From: Phialophora verrucosa | Lineage: Eukaryota > Ascomycota > Eurotiomycetes > Chaetothyriales > Herpotrichiellaceae | NCBI GenBank assembly: GCA_002099365.1 | Contig: MSED01000001.1 | Span: 1,364,001 to 1,428,000 of the forward strand | DNA length: 64,000 nucleotides | Direction: 5' to 3' | Part shown: positions 25,401 through 37,314 of the stretch, in pieces | Layout of the letters: each line of letters starts with the position of its first letter | Position numbering within the stretch: the first letter of the stretch is position 1 | Program-made: the position numbers and the translations under genes | Notes under the pieces: model-generated | The model's database searches: none | Seen by the model: the letters and a program-made list of their open reading frames with translations, nothing else | Told to the model about the DNA's origin: nothing

Positions 25401-27300
25401 TATTAAGGAGATTATTAGTAGTTATATAGTAAGTTATTTTACTAGAGCTGTTCTAAAGAGGATAGTAAAGGCTAAGATCTTTTATTATAAAGCTAGTCGC
25501 TTCTATCTATAACCGCTTAAGAAGTTAAGTAAGTATACTTTAAAGGTATAATATATATAAGTAAAGGCTTAGGTTATAGATATTATATATATTTACTATA
25601 TCCTATTTTATTATTATTATCTAAAAGTCCGTAGAATAATTTATAATATTCTATAAGTTAATATTAAGCCTTTTATTAATATAGAGATATACTCTTATAT
25701 CCTTAAATAGAGGGTAAATTAAATAAAATAGAAGTTATATTAGATAATACCCTATAGTAATAAAGTAATTTCTCTATAGCTCTTAAATTATAATAATATT
25801 AAACTTAAATATTTTTATATCCTTTAGTAATAAGATAAGAGTAGACTCCTTTTTATAATTAATATTATACTATAGAATTTATAAGCGCTCTATATTTATT
25901 TATAATTTAATATATCTTTACTTAAAGATTCGATCTTTATTATCTCTCTTATCCTCTTTAAGGGGGATTTATTTTATTAACTTATAGATAGTAGCGATAT
26001 ATTATTTATTATTCTTTTCCTTATTATATTAAGCTATATTTATTTAAGGTTATACCCCGCTAAGGAGATAGTAATTAGCCTCTCTCTTTATCTTAAGGCC
26101 TATAGTATAGCCTTAGGAGGTACTATAGTTACTTAAGATTAAAGTAGTTTAGTATTCTTCGAGGCCTTCTATAACTCGTCGCTATATAATTAGAATACTC
26201 CTTCCTTTAAGTCTCGCGCCCTCTTCTTCTTAGTCTTTTAGTACTAATATCTTTTATCTTAAGCTATATAGTTCCCTTTATAAAGAGTATATTTATAAAT
26301 AGTATCTTATAGTTTTAAATATTCGCGAGTCGGATAACGCTCTATATAGTTAATATATACTATAAGATTCTTATAAATATATATAATATACTTAAAGCGT
26401 TAGTAGTTATAATACTATATAACTCTTATCTTCTTTATAAGCCTTTTATATTCTTTAATCTTATAGTTAATAATTAGCCCTTCTATAATTAACCGGTTTA
26501 CTTTAGCTATAGTCGGAACCTCTAGAATAATAAAGCCTACTACTTTCCTATTCTCTACTATACCCCTAGGCTAGCTTACCCGTAGTACCTTAAGACCTAA
26601 ATAGAGGCGTCGGTTTTATTCTTAAATTATTATAGCTGTTTATAACTATTAAGAGATATTAATTATAGCCTTATAGATAAAGTAGATAAAGACTAAGAAG
26701 GTTATCTTCTTTATTCTTATTAATAGTATAATAACTTATAATTAGTTAAGATTCTTCTTAAGGGTAACTCTTAAGTTTATATTTATAGTAGTAAATAAAA
26801 AGTTATTATTCTTTAATTTCTTTATTATTAAGATATTCCTTATTATCTTCTTTAATTCTTTATAATAAATTATATTAAGAAAAGCCTTAATATCTATTTT
26901 CTAAATATACTCGCTCTCCTTCTCGTCTCGGATTATAACTATAATCTCCTTATCGCGTCGCTTCGCTAATACTTAAAGCGCTAAAGAGAGATATAGCGCT
27001 CCCGGCAAAAGGATTACTACTTAACTTTATATCTTTAATAAGCCTTTATTATTCCCCTTAAGTTTCTTCTTAATTTCCTTTATATTTTTAAGGATCTTTT
27101 TAATATTATTTATAATTATATAGTTATATAATATTATATTATTATTAATTTAAACCTTAATAATCTTAATTAATATATCTTTTTTAATTACTAAATACTC
27201 TTTCCCGTCTCTTTCTATAATCTCTAAATTATCTATAAGTCTTTAGAGCTTCTCGTATAACTCTATAGCCTTACGGGACCGCGCGCTAGTTGTTTAGTTA
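22450..27300 (-). mobile_element. Tad1-like non-LTR (LINE) retrotransposon, RIP-killed
   Basis: Reading the minus strand through stops gives the expected order from right to left. A Gag-like region near 26.3-27.3 kb holds a zinc knuckle whose Cys codons have become Tyr (YNY, RFKYIIYIYKN, then YPTREY). The reverse transcriptase follows at about 24.56-23.64 kb: it opens KKALGLN (the K-A-P-G-P-D motif after mutation) and continues with VYRLITLL (former Y-R-P-I-x-L-L). The active-site box now reads FIDN where F-x-D-D is expected, followed by ILTYS and FALEKYEFIYLTRK. A downstream region at 23.6-22.6 kb has the thumb/RNase H-linked order seen in Tad elements, including FLKALSSFIIQIRTKKI-type sequence with mutated Gln codons. 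The pieces lie in one orientation and largely in one frame, so damage is by substitution. Ends are approximate; no target duplication was found. Confidence 0.8.
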
Positions 27301-27499
27301 ATAGGGGGGGGGCTTCCCCTTATCCTTCCCCTTAAGCTATAGGGTTAATACCCTTTATTTCTCTCCTTCTAGGAGATGTATAGCTATTACTAGGCTTCTC
27401 GCGGCTGTTCGTACTTAGTCGTGACCTTACGCGGCTTAGTATAGTGGTTTCTTTTTCTTATCTTTATATTTACTTTTATTATACTAAATTATAATAAAG

Positions 27500-29010
27500 G
27501 AACTTAGTAAAAGGTAAATTAAATAAGCTAAGATATTCGTTAAATATAACTTCCGAATTAACTATATTTAGGGAATAGAGAATAGAAGGGCGGATACCCT
27601 TAATAGAAGAGCGGACTATATAAGTATAATAAAACTTAAACCGATAGTATTACTAAAATAATAGGGAAATATTTTAATATATAGAAAAATATAAATAATT
27701 ACTATAATAATAAAATAGCCTAAGCTTATAGTATAGTAAAAGAAAGATATTATAGCTGCTAAATACGACGATAAATCTATAGGCTACTCAAGGATTAATA
27801 AAATAATTAAGTTAGTTATAAGGGACTATATATAGCTATAATTATAAAAAGAAGTCGAGAAATATATTAGGAATTATAATATATATTATAAAGCTAAATA
27901 CGCGAGGTATAAGCTATACGGACTACTATAAGCGATAGAATTACCTAATTAAGTATAGTTAATAATCGCGCTAGACTTTATTATAAAACTACTAAAGTCT
28001 AAGGAACTACTAATAGGAGTTAAGTATAACTCGATCGTAGTTATAGGGGATAAAGTAACTAAATATACTTACTTTTAGCTGTAGAAGGAGATAGCGACTG
28101 CCGAAGATATAATATATATACTCACGAGAATAGTTATAGTATAGTATAGTATATTAAATATAATTAAATTAGATAGAGATAAGCTATTTATATTACAGTT
28201 CTAGTAATCGCTTATAGATCTTACGGGAATATATTAGAAGCTATCGATAGTATATTATCTATAAATAGATAGGTAAATAGAAAGAATAAATTAAACACTA
28301 GAATAATATCTATAATACTATACGAACTATTAGTAGAATAGCTAAGTAGAACTTTTACTAATTATATAGTTTATATATAATAATTTAATATTAGCGATAA
28401 GTATATTACTATTTTATACTAATTATAGAAGATACTTAAATATTAAGAAGGACCTAAGAGGAATAAAACCACTTACAGAAAAAGTAAAAATCTCGGTCGA
28501 GGAGCTATAATTATTATATAAAATACTTAAATAGGAATTATAAAAAATATAGTAAAAAATAATAAAATAAGTAAATAAGAAAAGATCTAAGAGACTAGAC
28601 TTTTAGAAGAGGGAGAAAGTTTATATTTTACAAAAAAATATTAAAATAATAAAGCTATTAGATAAATTCGACTAAATAAAAATTAGACTATATAGAATTA
28701 AGAGGAAACTAGGACCGGTAATATTTAAAATAGAGTTATCTATTAAGATAAATATTTATCTAATCTTTTATAAATTACTATTAGAAAAGGCACCTTAAGA
28801 CGCTAAACTAGGACTAGTTCTAATCTATAAAGGAATTTAAGAACCCCTATATAATGAGGAAAGAACAGTAAATTACTCTAATAAAACTCCGAGACGCTAT
28901 CTAGTAAAGTAGTTAAGATATAATAACTTAGAGAATATATAGGAACCTATTAAGTATCTTCTAAAGGCACTAGTTACCCGATACCTTCGGATAATACTAT
29001 CTACTTAAGG
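27500..29010 (+). mobile_element. Ty3/gypsy Pol fragment: integrase plus chromodomain, RIP-killed
   Basis: One continuous frame from about 27736 to 29010 has many stops but no frameshift. It shows the integrase zinc-binding region with both Cys changed to Tyr (IRNYNIYYKAK), then the catalytic core with LDFI and DRDKLF (the two Asp) and a downstream Glu in TLE. The C-terminal domain follows, with RSKRLDF, KVYILQKNIK and KRKLGPVIF. Last comes a chromodomain reading RYLVK, stop, LRYNNLENI, stop, EPIKYL, where both stops are at the conserved Trp positions. The Pol regions upstream (protease, RT, RNase H) are not seen; the LINE lies there instead, so the element is 5' truncated or interrupted. LTRs were not identified. 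Confidence 0.85.
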
Positions 29011-31740
29011 GTAGGCTCGAAGGCGGGATCTAGAGTAAAGGCGAAGCGAAATAATAATATATCTAAAGCGGATACTTTATTAATTACATTAAGCGCCTTA
29101 AGCTTATATAATAATATCTATTTCTACTTAGCTAGTAAACGCTTAGTATATTATTATATACTATCCTTCTCTTTTTACGCTATAGTAAGGGCAGCGATTA
29201 ATTTACTAATTTAATAATCTTTTTTAGCGATATTATACTATATCTTTTTACGCTAATCCTATAGTATATTAAAATTAAAGATTAAGAAATAACTGTTATA
29301 CTCGCTTACTTTCTTCCCTTTTTATCGGTAGGTATCGTAGAGCGACTAACCCTTTAATATTTAATAGATAGAGTTAAAGATAATATAGTTTAAATAATAA
29401 CCTATCCTAGAAAACTAGCGACTAAGGGCCTAAACTTATATATAGATATTTTTATAATATTAAGTAGAGAAGATATAGTAGTAATCTTTAGTAATATAGT
29501 TAGAGGATATAGTTAGCTATAAAGAAGAAAGAGAAGGACCTTAACTAAAGGTAGAGCTTACCTTATATACGCTAAAATAGCGGATAGATTAAAGAGAGGA
29601 AAGTATTATAACTTAATCTTTAAATAGCTAGCCTAGACCGAAGCTATAATAATAGAATACGAAGAATATAAAGAAACTATAGCGAAGATATAGCCTCGTC
29701 GGTAAGGCTAGTATATAACTAAATTACCTAGACTACCTAACTTAGGACTAATTTAGCGGAACTATATAGCCTATAGAGATTAGTATAGCTTAGCGGGCTT
29801 AGTTAAGCTAGGCTAAGCTAGCTAGATCTATAGGAAGGCTAAGTAACTATATAGTAGACGGACCGGCCTTCTCTAAGGAACAGTCTATAGTTAATAATAG
29901 TTATACTCCGACCCCTACCTTTAGGATATAGGAGTGTTACTTTACCTTACGCTGGTATAAGTGACCGTGTACCTTTACCTTAGGCTAGCATTACGTTACT
30001 ACTCTACTAGCGAGAGAAACCTCTTAAACTATAGTATTACCTTATATATACGGATTTATAATAGTTAATAGGTTCTTCGCCGGCTAGCTCGAGCTTTATT
30101 TATCGGATTTCTTTCTCTTTATTAACCTACTAGCGGCGCTTAATAATCAATTATTTAAGGCGTTTATATCGGTCGTTAATCGTCTCTACTGTCGGTATAG
30201 GCGCTCCCGATTTATTTTCGGTAAGTGTCCTCTATATTCCGGGTACAGCGCTACTCGGTTTAGCTTTACCTATTATCTATAATATTTAATATATTAATAA
30301 AGCTATTATACTTCTATTAAATTATATCTTAGAAGTCTTAGAGAATTATAGTAAGGCTCGTCGAATAGATATAATTAATAAAGATATAACTTATAATAAG
30401 CTTTATTAACTATATACAGTCTCTATATAGACTCTAAGACTTAAGGAAGTTAAGAGAGTCTATATAAGAGAGGTTCCGTTAAGTAGCCGCTTACGCCAAG
30501 ATTCCCGTACGTCCCGATACCGTCTCCGATAACCGGCTCTACGGTAAGTAAGTGTCGGGGGTATGTGCGTAGGTGTAATAAGTAGAAACGGGCGACGACT
30601 ACTATAGCGCTAGGAATTCTCTTATTTAGAACTATATCCCCGCGATGTAGCCTAGATATAGATAGACATATATACCTAGGGCGTTACTCTACTTATATAT
30701 AAATAGAGAGTACTATCTAGTTTAGAGCGTAAGGCGAGAGGCTCGATACAAGTAGGAGATAGTTATAAGCCTATTCTAGCGATTAGGGAGGCTAATATTC
30801 TCTTCGGAAGGTAAAGGGCCGATAGGATTCGTCGAGGGTAGTCGTAGGGAAGGTAGAAAGCTATCTTCTTTAGCGGCTATATATTTAGAGCGGTCGAGTA
30901 AAACCTATAAGGGGACGGGTGGTAGCGTTAAGCAGTATAAGACTAAAGAGAAGGAGACTTATAGGAGCGGCGAGAGAGTTTATTAATATACTAAATATCT
31001 TTAATCCCCTTTAGAGAAGGTCGAGTTAAATTAGTATAATAAATAAGTAGTTAAAGTTATAATAAGGGCCTTTTAAGCGTAGAAATAGTAACGCCGCTTT
31101 TAAACACTTCCTCGTTTAACTAATTTACAACAGTATATTCGAAGGGCTAATATTAAAGGCCACGTCCTTCTCCACCGGGGCGAGCCCGAGTTAATTATCT
31201 ACCTAGGCGCCCAGGCGCGAGGCGTAGCGGCCCCCACGGAGGGTGAGACATAGGTGACGGCTCACCCGGGGCGCACCCTGGCTCGCGCGCGCCGGGGGTG
31301 AGCACAGGGCGGCGTCACCCTCGTCCCAAAGAGGGGTGAGCTCGGCGTGATTTTACCTCCTCTTGGCCATCCTATCCATCACCATTGCGACTGGGAGGTC
31401 GCTAAGATTTCAGTGAAACAGAAGGTTTCGGGCGGGTTTGAACTGGGGTTCTCGGCCCCTTCTTGGCCCCAAGTGCATCTTCATGACCCTCAAAAGGCCA
31501 TGCAAAATCGCATCTAGCAAGGGGGCCAAGGCTGCTGTTGTGACAAAGAGTCACTTGGCGTCTCATGTGGAGCTGTATGCACAGGGTACGAGTACGGGGC
31601 TCTTCTATGCACCCGCAGGGCCGGCCCTCATGGAAGCGGCCGAGGGGGGCCTTGTCAACAGTCTGCGTGATAAGGGCTAGTCATCGCCGCAACCTCTCCG
31701 ATAATGCCCGGAACGATGTCTTCAACGCTCATGCGCCGCC
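29011..31740. other. RIP-mutated tail of the block, then GC-rich border
   Basis: 29.0-31.1 kb is AT-rich debris without a frame I can assign; LTR remnants of the gypsy element may lie here. From about 31.13 kb the sequence turns abruptly GC-rich, with repeated GGTGAG/GCTCACC-type words at 31.20-31.35 kb, and remains without a supported gene up to the membrane-protein start at 31741. Open frames at 31438-31680 and 31565-31903 overlap each other and are not supported. Confidence 0.45.
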
Positions 31741-33896
31741 ATGCGTATGCTCAGCACGAAGCAAACACCCAAGCCGAGCCTCGACAAGATGCTCACCCCG
31801 ACTAAAGGAAGCTACGTCGGTGTCGAGCTCGATGAAATCGACGCCGAGAGTGTCCAGACACGCGCCAGCCGTTACAGTGCCCTATCTGACCTCAGCTTGC
31901 TGAAATCTCATGCTCGAAAGCGCACCGGGGAAGCGGTGTCCAGCATCTCTTCGGGCTTGCAGCAGGTCTCGTCGAGAGAGTTTTGGCAACAAGCCATTCC
32001 CAGATCGAAAGGCTTCTTTCGCGAAGCTTCCTCCGACCTCAAAACCATTTGCAAAACACTTAGGTGGCGCCATCTTGCATGGCGATTTTATACATTAGTT
32101 TGCCCACTCCTCTTCATTGGCGCTACCACCGCCATTCTCCCTATTATTTCGTCGCACAGGCTCTATCGGGTCCGCAACGCCTGCCAGCCGGACAGCGGGT
32201 TCTATGTTGGATTTGGGGACTATGATATCTGGAAGCTCTCGGGCTTCTTCCAGATCACGCTAGGCTTCGGCGACTTCTCATTCTCGACGGCCAAAATAAT
32301 CGATGTCGGCTGGGATGTGGGTATCCATGACCAAGTACTTGAAGCCTCCGCTGACCACCACAGGTGATTGTCGGCCGTGGCGGTCAGGCCCTGCTTGCCG
32401 CTATCTCATTTGTCATCTACTCCAAGGCTCTGGTGCGGTCCATGGAGTCGTCTCCGGTATCTTATGGCACCTTCGAAGCTGTCACGTTGCAAAGCGGCTC
32501 ACTTACTGCCAATCTCAAGCTGGCAAGGGATCTATTCAAGAACAAGACCGCTCAGGCCAGAGCAGTTGTTGTGTGGATGATCGTCAGTGCTTGCTTTGTC
32601 CTGGCCTTTCCAACGATCTTGAGCGCCATGACCGGTTACTCCGTGAACATCGGGTCGTTTGTGGAAGTTGACAACGGCAACCTGGTGCAGTACAGTAATT
32701 TCACCTTGGTCAGGTACATCGTCCATGATGCACATAGAATCGATGAAGCGCTCGGAAAAGACTACAAGGTGACCACTGGCGGGAGCGGGTATGGAGAGAT
32801 CTCTCAGTTGGAGGAATACTCTTTTTCGGATTATTGCGTCGATACCGCGTTCCCGCAAGTGAAAGCCGATGACACTATGGACTGGTCGCCCACTCTCTAC
32901 GAACCCGTATGCAATTTCTACTGGCACGTGTCCGAATATGCCTACCATTACGGTTTCTTGGGGGAGGTCCAGGCAGGTACCACATTCAACTACTCTGGCC
33001 GACTCGTCAATCTGACCAAACCGAGCCTGACCATCACACCGATCTTCTGGAAGCAGGATTGGGTCTTGGAACACAGCTCAAACGGGACCGACTGGTGGTA
33101 CTGGCCGTTTGGATACTACTGGAAGAGCGCGAACGGCGACGAACCCTTCCACAATTTCACCGACCCAACCTTCACCAACGGACAGTTCACATACAATTTA
33201 GAGGAGTTGAACATCCGCGGCCGTTGTCAGCAAGAGGGTGCAAGCTATAAGTGGGGATTCTCCTTCTTGGTCCTCTTCTCCTTCATCATCGTCTTCTTAG
33301 TCTGGTGTGTGGGCATGTATGCCTTGTGGCTGGACGCGTTTTTGCACTCGCGGTTCGACCGGGTCGGTCGATCGATGGGCCTGCAGCGCGCGGTCCTCGA
33401 CCTTGCCTACTGCATGCACAGAGACGTCGACGAGACTGGCCGAGATATGCTCTCAAACGGGGAACTTCAGAACCGCATCCGTCGCGACCTCAAGGGCGGG
33501 CGCATCACGTACGAAATGCTCGACCCCAAACTCCTCCCGCTCGCTCGTGCCGCTGAGTGGCGTCTCCGGTGGCGAGTGAGCGCTCGGGACCGGCTCCGCA
33601 GGACGAACAAGTGGATGTGCGCGTTCTTTGTCGGATCCTTGGGCTTTCTGGCCGCTGCTCTGGCTGGGACGCACGCCCCGTTGTTCACCGCCGCGCTTCT
33701 CGTGTTCGGATGTGGCATTGTCCTCATCGTGGACGAGAGCCACAAGAGTCGCTGGCTGATATTCCTTGTGTGTCTCGTTCTTGCCGTTGCGCTGGCGCCA
33801 ATCGGACCTTACGTGTACATGGACAAGACCCATTACGCGCTCGTGTGGATGCAGCATGATCCTTACTATGCGCTTCCTTGGTGGTACAACCACTGA
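31741..33896 (+). CDS. Multi-spanning membrane protein of unknown function
   Basis: Model join(31741..32316,32364..33896), 702 aa. The 47-bp intron has donor GTGGGT, branch CTGAC and acceptor CAG, and joins GWD to VIVGRGGQALLAAISF in frame. A soluble N-terminus of about 115 residues precedes a first membrane helix (LVCPLLFIGATTAILPII). A pair of helices flanks the GRGGQ motif (residues about 192-260), then comes a large extracytoplasmic loop rich in Trp, Tyr and N-glycosylation sequons (NFT, NYS, NLT, NGT). Four further C-terminal helices follow, and a cytosolic stretch of about 130 residues lies between the fourth and fifth. The layout resembles a widespread uncharacterised fungal plasma-membrane family; I cannot give a transport or receptor role. 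It is the first intact gene right of the RIP block. Confidence 0.8.
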
Positions 33897-34375
33897 ACTG
33901 CAACCGGACATGAGACGAACGGCCGGTTTGAAGAATCTTAAACGTCGATCAGTAGTGAAGTCCCGGGACGGGATTGCATGGGATGGGACGACCAACTGGG
34001 AGTCAACTACCAAGGACCAGCAAGGAGCCATCCAAGGTCGCGTGACAAGAACCCTTTACCTTCCCCAACCTTCCGGCGAAGCAAGCCCGAGACAGCTGCT
34101 GGATGTTGGACTTTCTGCTCTCGGCCTGCCCATTTGTTTATCGTTTTCCAGCCGGCAGACTGGAAGCCGCGCAACAGTCGCCCACCGGCAACACCATCCA
34201 CTCCCGTTGAACATCTCTTTTGAGCACATCTGCAGTCCAGACCGGCTAGCCATGGCATTCGCATGTACCCAAGCGCCCCCGTACCGCTCAAGTGTCTTCC
34301 CACACCAGACGTGATGGTTTTGGGGCGTCGTCGATGGTGTCCAATATCTACATCGCCGTCTCTGGCAGGCCAAAA
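33897..34375. other. Convergent 3' intergenic region
   Basis: About 480 bp between the converging membrane-protein and Zn2Cys6 genes. Frames on both strands are open but are continuations of gene ends in other phases. No gene or RNA was recognised. Confidence 0.5.
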
Positions 34376-36900
34376 TCAAATTGGAGATCGGAGAACTAAA
34401 GGCGGATCCGTCAGCAGTCGACTATCAGGGGAACCGGGGTATGAAGTACAGGCTTGACGTACCAGGAAATCCCAGCCCTCCAGGCCATCCGTCGACGCGT
34501 CCAGTGATGTTTGTCCCAGGACGGCAGTGTCGAGCGTAGCATGCTCTTGTCGGTTCTGGCTTGCATTCTTTTCCAGAATGGCTAGACATGTGGTCAACGC
34601 ATCTTCCGCCGCCTGGACGAGCAATGCGGGAAAAGGATCCCTGGGCAAACCCCTTACCAGCCCGCCTATCTGCGCCGACAGCACACTGAGGAGGAGGTAG
34701 TTCTTGATGTTGGTCTCACCGGCCTCGACACAGCGCAACATCAACGATTGGGCATCCTCCAGCACGGCGAACAAGTCTTGCCGGAGTGGCAGAGGCCCTG
34801 ATAGGCAGCTTTCATACTCGCGCAGTTGGGCCCTGAGTTCTGCGGCGACAATAAAGCTCGCCTGGAAGGTGATGTTGCGGACGAAGCCGGAACAGCACGT
34901 CGTGAGCCTCGGGAGATAGGAATGGTTTTCTTCTGGCAACGTCGTGGTCGTCCCATGCGGCTGTGGCACAGACGCCGAGGCAGACAATGGGTAACGGAGA
35001 GGGTGCAAGGTGCTCCAAGTTTTGAGCGCCGTCTCCGATACCACCTTTCTCGAGAAAGCGTACGTGCTGGCCGCTTCATGCAGGGAGGGGCCGAAGAACG
35101 GAACATGGATTGCCGACAGATAGCGACACATGATCAAGTCGACGATGCCGGTCTCGACCGCGGAGGGTGAGGAGTTGTTATTGGCCGGTCGACATCCCCG
35201 GATATTATGGGAGAGAGTTCGGTACGCAGCTCTCATTTTCGAGTCAAGACAGAGAGCTTCCTCGTATGAACAGGGTGATTTGAGGTCGTTCAAAAACTTG
35301 GCAATCTCCAGGCGGAGCGAAAATGATTCCCGCAAGCAAGCCACCACCGTCGTCTGACTGAACTGGCCTGCCGGCTTTGGAGCATTGGGAACGTCTGCAC
35401 CCTCGGCCGTGATGAGCTGGTCGTCGTCGAAATTCCCAGGAGGCGCAGTGTCAAAGTCGTCGAGATTGAGCAAGGGAGGCGACCCGGAATCCATGCTCGA
35501 TTGAAGAGAGATCTCGAGGATCGTGTTCCATAGCCGCCGACGCATTTCCGCGGTGTACAAGCTCGAGCGAGAGACCAGGGTCGGGTCCCGATGCAGGCCC
35601 ATGTGCACGGCGGCGCGGAGTACAGAGCCAGCCGAGATCCAGACGAGTTCGCCACCCACTCCGACTTTCTCGCGCGCGATCAAGAGCAGCAGTTCGGTCT
35701 GAAGCGACTGGATGCTAAGTCGGGATTTGAATACTGGCTCCGTCAGCCACGTTTGGGCTTCGTGCACCCATCGCACAGCCGACTGCCGCAAGGAAAAATG
35801 CTCGTCATAAACCGTGGCACCAATTGCAAGAACGAGTTTGGCTTGGACCGTGAAATTAGGATCCGGCGTGGTGGCTTGCCCTGCCACCCAGAGGGCATTA
35901 TAGTCCCGTATGAAAGAAGGGATGTGGAGGATGCGGTAGACGGTCTCACTGGTCCGCAGATAGCACTCGATGAGTCGGTCAGCTACGGCCTTGTCTGGGA
36001 AATCCGGGGTCAGTGTCGTTGGCCAAGGAGGCGACCGCTGTAATTTGATCGATTTGGCCAGAAATTTACACCTTCTCAGACTGGATGCCGTTCGTCCCAT
36101 TTCCTCCCGAAAATACGGCTCCAGGACGTCGAAATTGTCTTGAAACTAGCCAAGGTGTCAGTTTTCGTGCACTTTCTAGCTCCAAGGGCTTGGTTGGAGA
36201 ACTCACCTGAATAGCCCCTGTCATCCAATGGCTTCGGCCGAAAAGGCGCGTCTTGTACATGATATGGCGGATGATGCTCGGCCGACCGGCTGACGGTGTG
36301 CTCTCATGGACGGAAATGTTTGTTCTTACCAACGACGTGGATTCCGGGTGAGAGTCTGGAGTGTCCGCTTGTGTATGCAGACGGACGGGCGCTTGCGTTG
36401 TGGCCTTGGATAACTGTGTTTCGAGCTGTCGGATCTTTTGTCTCAATGCGTCGACTTCTCGTCCCTGCTCAGACTCTTGGCTTTCAGGCGGCGAGACAAT
36501 CGTGAAGATGGATGCTGCTGGATGTCCCGAACCTGGAACGTCTCTGTCCAGACTTGATGTTTGATCTATAGGCAATATAATGCGGCCAGTCGAGTCCGAG
36601 CGTGGCCGTCCAGGGGCAGGACGAAGTTGGGACGTCTGCCCATGACGGTCAGGTCGGGGACTCGAAGGCGGACGAGAGAATCTCTCGTAGATACAACTCG
36701 AGGCCCCTCCTCTGGCGCGCACGCAGTTGCTGCAAGGCGTCTCCCGATCGCATCGGATCTTGCGTCTTCGACAAGTCGTACATGATCTGTGGTTTCTCGA
36801 TGCCTCGTGGCGTCAGTAAATACTGGAGGATTTGGGATTCGGGATGGGGAGTCACCACCTACACGGCTGGCCTTCTCCGCCGGAGATCACGCTCCGGCAT
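34376..36900 (-). CDS. Zn2Cys6 transcription factor with fungal-specific TF domain
   Basis: Model complement(join(34376..36145,36207..36795,36863..36900)), 798 aa; introns of 61 and 67 bp. The first exon encodes only 12 codons (MPERDLRRRRPAV) before the zinc cluster, which has Cys at residues 18, 21, 28, 34, 37 and 47 (SCTTCRRRKIRCDRETPCSNC). A short leucine-rich coiled coil (VDALRQKIRQLETQLSK) lies near residue 120. The fungal-specific regulatory domain starts near residue 240 and includes the characteristic GSVLRAAVHMGLHRDP and RRRLWNTI blocks. The gene is transcribed divergently from the FAD monooxygenase at 37.3 kb across 414 bp, so it is a candidate local activator of that gene. The start was chosen because the zinc-cluster frame is blocked by a TGA upstream unless this short exon is spliced on. 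Confidence 0.87.
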
Positions 36901-37314
36901 AATTTTCTCACTCAAAGATGTGGATCCACCACCTCCGTTGGGGGTTCGCCTCGTTTCAAAGGGGGAAACATGTGATGTACGTATGAGAGATGAGAGAGAA
37001 ACCCGTCAAAAACTCCCTCCTTGATGTCGGATTGTGCGTCGGTGGTCCGTGTGCTCCGCCAATCCCCGAGGCCGCCTCATTTCTATTGGTCGAATTTGCC
37101 GGCGCAGTCCTTGACGAGCGAGGCTGCCCCCATTCTCGCAAGGCTTAATCTCCGAGAGCATGAGCAGCTGAGCGGACGAGGACGCAATTGGACGAGGACG
37201 AAGGTTTGTAGCTGTGTGGGCTATAAAGAGGGCCTTTTCCTCTCAGCGGCTGCTCCTTCATCATGCATGTTATCCAAGAAACATCACTGAAACGGACTTC
37301 CTAGCCCATTCACC
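36901..37314. promoter_or_regulatory. Divergent promoter of the Zn2Cys6 gene and the TetX-like monooxygenase
   Basis: This 414-bp interval lies between two divergent starts. A TATA box (TATAAA, 37222-37227) lies 88-93 bp before the monooxygenase ATG, followed by a CT-rich stretch. No duplicated CGG-triplet operator could be assigned with confidence. Confidence 0.6.

Larger units (their letters stand above)
3801..31130. repeat. RIP-saturated AT-rich block
   Basis: About 27 kb of sequence dominated by TA, AT, AG and CT steps. Over long stretches, for example 18.5-27.0 kb, CA and TG are nearly absent from both strands. This is what is expected when CpA is converted to TpA on either strand until little substrate remains, the known action of repeat-induced point mutation in ascomycetes. 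Loss of TG also removes ATG codons: between 17.4 and 31.4 kb there is no open frame of 60 codons that starts with ATG. Reading through stops recovers conserved protein frames (listed separately), mostly interrupted by TAG/TAA at former Trp and Gln codons and not by indels. Borders are sharp on the left (about 3800) and more gradual on the right (31.0-31.2 kb). Confidence 0.92.

Noticed and set aside
3801..31130. Mitochondrial insertion or centromeric satellite as explanation of the AT-rich block
   Set aside because: No mitochondrial genes or satellite arrays are seen. Retroelement and enzyme frames with CpA-type transitions fit RIP better.
31438..31903. Open frames just upstream of the membrane-protein gene
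   Set aside because: Overlapping frames without domain; the first begins at a non-ATG codon and no splice joins it to the gene downstream.
33453..34031. A 192-codon minus frame overlapping the end of the membrane-protein gene
   Set aside because: Antisense shadow of a GC-rich coding exon; no recognisable domain.
34704..36043. Plus-strand frames opposite the Zn2Cys6 gene
   Set aside because: They are shadows of the antisense coding frame, with no domain of their own.
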